DNA of 49,379 bases from Chara braunii (lineage: Eukaryota > Streptophyta > Charophyceae > Charales > Characeae): NCBI GenBank assembly GCA_003427395.1, contig BFEA01000200.1:1862287-1911665 (forward strand), written 5' to 3'. Shown one piece after another: positions 46,630 through 49,379 of this stretch; the first letter of the stretch is position 1; each line of letters starts with the position of its first letter. Both the position numbers and the translations under genes were made by a program. Under the pieces are notes generated by a model, which saw only the letters and a list, made by a program, of their open reading frames with translations, did no database searches and was not told where the DNA came from.

Positions 46630-49245
46630 CTGCAACCAACCAACCAACAACAAGATCCACTCCGAGATTAGCATGGAATTCCATGAACAGCAACCATAAA
46701 TCCCCTTCTGAAATCCCATCATGATCATGCCCCTTTCTACTGATTAACAAACAAACTTCCGCGCCGCCCGCGCACTCGCTGCACCGCTGTCCGGTGAAAT
46801 GAACTGCTGCGACTCCTGCGAGTGCATCTTTTTTGTCGGTAAAATTAGAACAACACGCTCGTGCATTTTTCAGCTTCAGCAAGTAGTGCAGCAAGGCCCG
46901 TGGTTACAAGGCCCGTGGTTACTCCACTGATTACATCCACTGTGATCCACAACACGATTAAGGATTACAGTAGGAGGAAGTAGTCCTGGAGACATCGGTT
47001 GCAGCAAGGACTGGTAAACGTTCTGAGGACTTCAAACGCTGCTCAAGGCTCTGTAGGTCAGCAGCATACGGACACAGGGAAAGTACACGCGTCGCAGCAA
47101 ACCCACCCACTCAACCTCCTGGTTCCATTCCAGCTCCGAAGTCTGACCACATCCATTCGTGCGGTGCTACCCACTGCTACGCGGAGAGCACATCTCCGCC
47201 TTCTCATGCGCTCAAGACAGTCTACTTTTCAAAGTACTCGAAAAGATCCGTCCTCTCCACTTGCGTTCGTTGTCTGACTCAATTGGCGGCCGTACCTTTT
47301 ATAAAGGTCAGCATAAGAAAGATCAGATGAAGACTATTTACTGTATTTACTGATGAAGTCGTTGAACGCTCATTAGGTGTCCTGTGAAAGAGCTTCCAGC
47401 CTTTCCAGGTGTCGCCGACTCTTCGTAAACAAGCACCACTCCCACAACTTCCTCCACCAATCCGTGCGGTCAAATAATGTAGAGAAAACATTTGGAGCGA
47501 CCTGCTGAGGCTGCTGTGCCTGTTACCCGCTCGATCCCTGGATCGAGTCCACTACCGACAATCATGGATTCATGATTCATCCTCCTCTTTGTTGCAGTCC
47601 GTTGCCTGAGCCAACTGACGCCAGATGCTCCTAAGCAAACTGAATTGACCTTAAATAAATACTAGTAACGCGAGCTTTCATAAGGTCCCAAAAAAACACC
47701 GGCGGGACCTGAATGCCCCTGCATGCTAAAGACGCCCCGGTGCGTGATCTGCATCTTGACTCTGCAAAAGCAAACGTACAAAATCTCAGACGATTCTTTC
47801 TTCCAAATGCAGTCGACACACTAAGAACTGTCCCTGCAGTTGCTGGTTCCGCGCAGCAGCTGGCGACGCTGACTCCTTGCTTTTCCAGCTCCACTGCGTC
47901 CGCGGTCGACCTGACTCGATCGACCCTAACCCTACCCCGGCAATTCCTCGTGAATAATGTCAAGCCAGTGAAGCCACCCTCACGCTTGATCGAATCCCGC
48001 CCCTTGACCTTACTGGCGATAGGTGGCTGGTTCCCAGTCTCCTCTGTAGCAGGAAACCCAGCCAATCCAGTGAGACTCCGGAAGTTGTAAACGGAAGGTT
48101 CTGCCACTACCTCGACTCTTTCACCCTCACCCTCACCCTCTCCATTCCCCCCCCAACTTCCCCCCGCCCTCCATGCCGGTACTGTTTTCCGATCCTCCCC
48201 CCTCTCCACCTGCCCAGCCTCACAAAATTTGCTCATAGCCTCATACTACTATCTATCCGGCACCTTCATCAGGCCACCATCTCCTTCCCACTTCCTCTTG
48301 AGGAGGGGTCGACGTGCCACCTTCTTAGCGTTGCACTCTTTCTCCGCTGATGTGCTTCTTCGCCTTACGTCTGCGCTGAGGAAAGCTTTAGGCGATCCAT
48401 TCAAATCAACATGTCCTCGTGTTTGTGCTTGCTTGCGTCGACGTTGCCGGCACCGATGCTTCCCCGTTTGGCGATTGCTAATCACGCCCGCAACGCGAGT
48501 GAAGACCGACGTTCTCCATTTCACCACCAGTCTTCACCCCAATAGAACGCCCGATAATAATGACCGTATCCGGACTTGAATTTGCACCAAATGGGCGCTC
48601 TATTTGGGTGAAGACGGGAAGGCCCCGACGGAAAAAAAGGACCTGCAGTTCTTCTTTACATGTCCTTCCTCGGCCGATCGACCGAGCACCCGTGTCCTTA
48701 GCCCGTTTCAGTGTTGTACGCACCATCGCCATGCTTCATCCAGTTCGAAACTTGCGCTCGCTGAGTAGGGTCAGGTTGCGCCCAGACCAAGGGGGTCGGA
48801 TGCACCACTCGACATCCGGCAATATTCTGAATGCATCAGGACCGATTCCATGTTCAGATTCATTGAAACTGTTGCCGGATCGCGAGTGCTGCAACGAGGC
48901 CTTCAACCGTCCTCCCACGACGACACTAAGCTGTTATCCTGCTGCTCCAACAGTATCGTTCTGGTCTGACCTCGATTCGAACTGGATATGTCCCCGTGCA
49001 TAGCGCGTATGTCACACCTCTTGCACTAGCGAATTCTCCGCTCGCCCTGACTGAGTGAGCCCCATCTTGCATCGACAATTTCTATAATCATTGTTAATCC
49101 CAACGCCGTGGCGATTGACATGTGCACCATGATGCTGCAATCCCAGGCCTCCATTCAAGGCAGTTAATATTCATTCTCCTTCATCACACGTCCTACTCTC
49201 TGAGCCGAGCACCCCAGCAACGATCGCGTACAATTCAGAAAACCA
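46630..49245. other. Upstream region of GOGAT; first exon and promoter expected here
   Basis: Apart from the candidate exon at 47631-48236 nothing is assigned. Several Ser/Arg-rich frames occur on both strands (48249-48527 -, 48560-49003 +). None has a recognised domain, and no core promoter motif can be picked out reliably. Confidence 0.4.
47631..48236 (-). other. Candidate 5' exon of GOGAT (uncertain)
   Basis: This - strand open frame of 201 codons is the best candidate I can see for the missing 5' exon. Its distal part is rich in Ser, Ala, Arg and Cys and poor in acidic residues (for example GVSVASCCAEPATAG and RCRSRTGASLACRG), as transit peptides are. A CAG|GTCCCG site near 47710 would join in phase 0 to the exon starting at 46629. 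That donor is weak, the N-terminal half is acidic and Gly-rich, and the opposite strand has an equally plausible 125-codon frame (47713-48090). I do not claim it is coding. Confidence 0.2.
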
Positions 49246-49324
<79 letters not shown>

Positions 49325-49329
49325 TGTGT

Positions 49330-49379
<50 letters not shown>
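49246..49379. repeat. (TG)n(GA)n microsatellite at the window end
   Basis: TG, GA, TG and GA blocks continue to the last base. Confidence 0.95.

Noticed and set aside
47713-48090. Divergent + strand gene with transit-like N-terminus
   Set aside because: No domain or homologue recognised, and the complementary strand is open as well; coding status cannot be supported.

Overview
This is nuclear DNA of a eukaryote, most likely a member of the green plant lineage. The only intact conserved gene is a plant-type fused NADH-dependent glutamate synthase (NADH-GOGAT), split into at least 25 exons with GT-AG introns. The rest is repeat-rich, with decayed retroelements, abundant microsatellites and long homopolymers. 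The retroelement types, the long SSR-rich introns and the protein's plant-like features suggest a streptophyte alga such as Chara. That is an inference from pattern; no species can be proved here.

Layout. 1-3036: no recognised gene (CAT microsatellite, a SINE-like tail, a small inverted repeat). 3037-14757: one decayed Penelope-like retroelement (PLE) on the + strand. It has about 0.3-0.4 kb direct terminal repeats, each carrying a hammerhead-ribozyme-like core. Its reverse transcriptase (RT) is interrupted right at motif A by a second PLE on the - strand (6816-12446), which has a 5'-truncated tandem copy behind it (12455-13203). In both PLEs the GIY-YIG endonuclease lies upstream of the RT, the reverse of canonical PLE order. 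14758-16440: a mitochondrial-type tRNA-Gly-like gene, two tandem repeat arrays and homopolymer tracts. 16947-18270: an internally deleted L1-type LINE on the - strand. 18451-18565: a perfect 47-bp inverted repeat. 18850-20071: an unrecognised coiled-coil coding-like stretch broken by a 45-G run. 20465-20595: a second SINE-like copy.

21740-46629 (- strand): the GOGAT gene. Every junction I derived keeps the reading frame, giving 2108 residues from the first recognised exon to the TAG stop: glutaminase domain, central domain, FMN/3Fe-4S synthase domain, GXGXG domain, linker, then the FAD/NADH/4Fe-4S domain that is a separate beta subunit in bacteria. The 5'-most exon (transit peptide) is not identified with confidence. 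Introns carry a 577-bp MITE-like element, a LINE/SINE-like insertion with a target-site duplication, several tandem duplications that copy splice sites or part of an exon, and many SSRs.

Assembly quality matters here. An exact Nextera mate-pair junction adapter sits at 28919-28956, eight bases from a GOGAT splice donor. A one-N gap at 45954 is flanked by an identical 73-bp duplicate. Long G/C homopolymers and a perfect 224-bp tandem duplicate should also be treated with caution.
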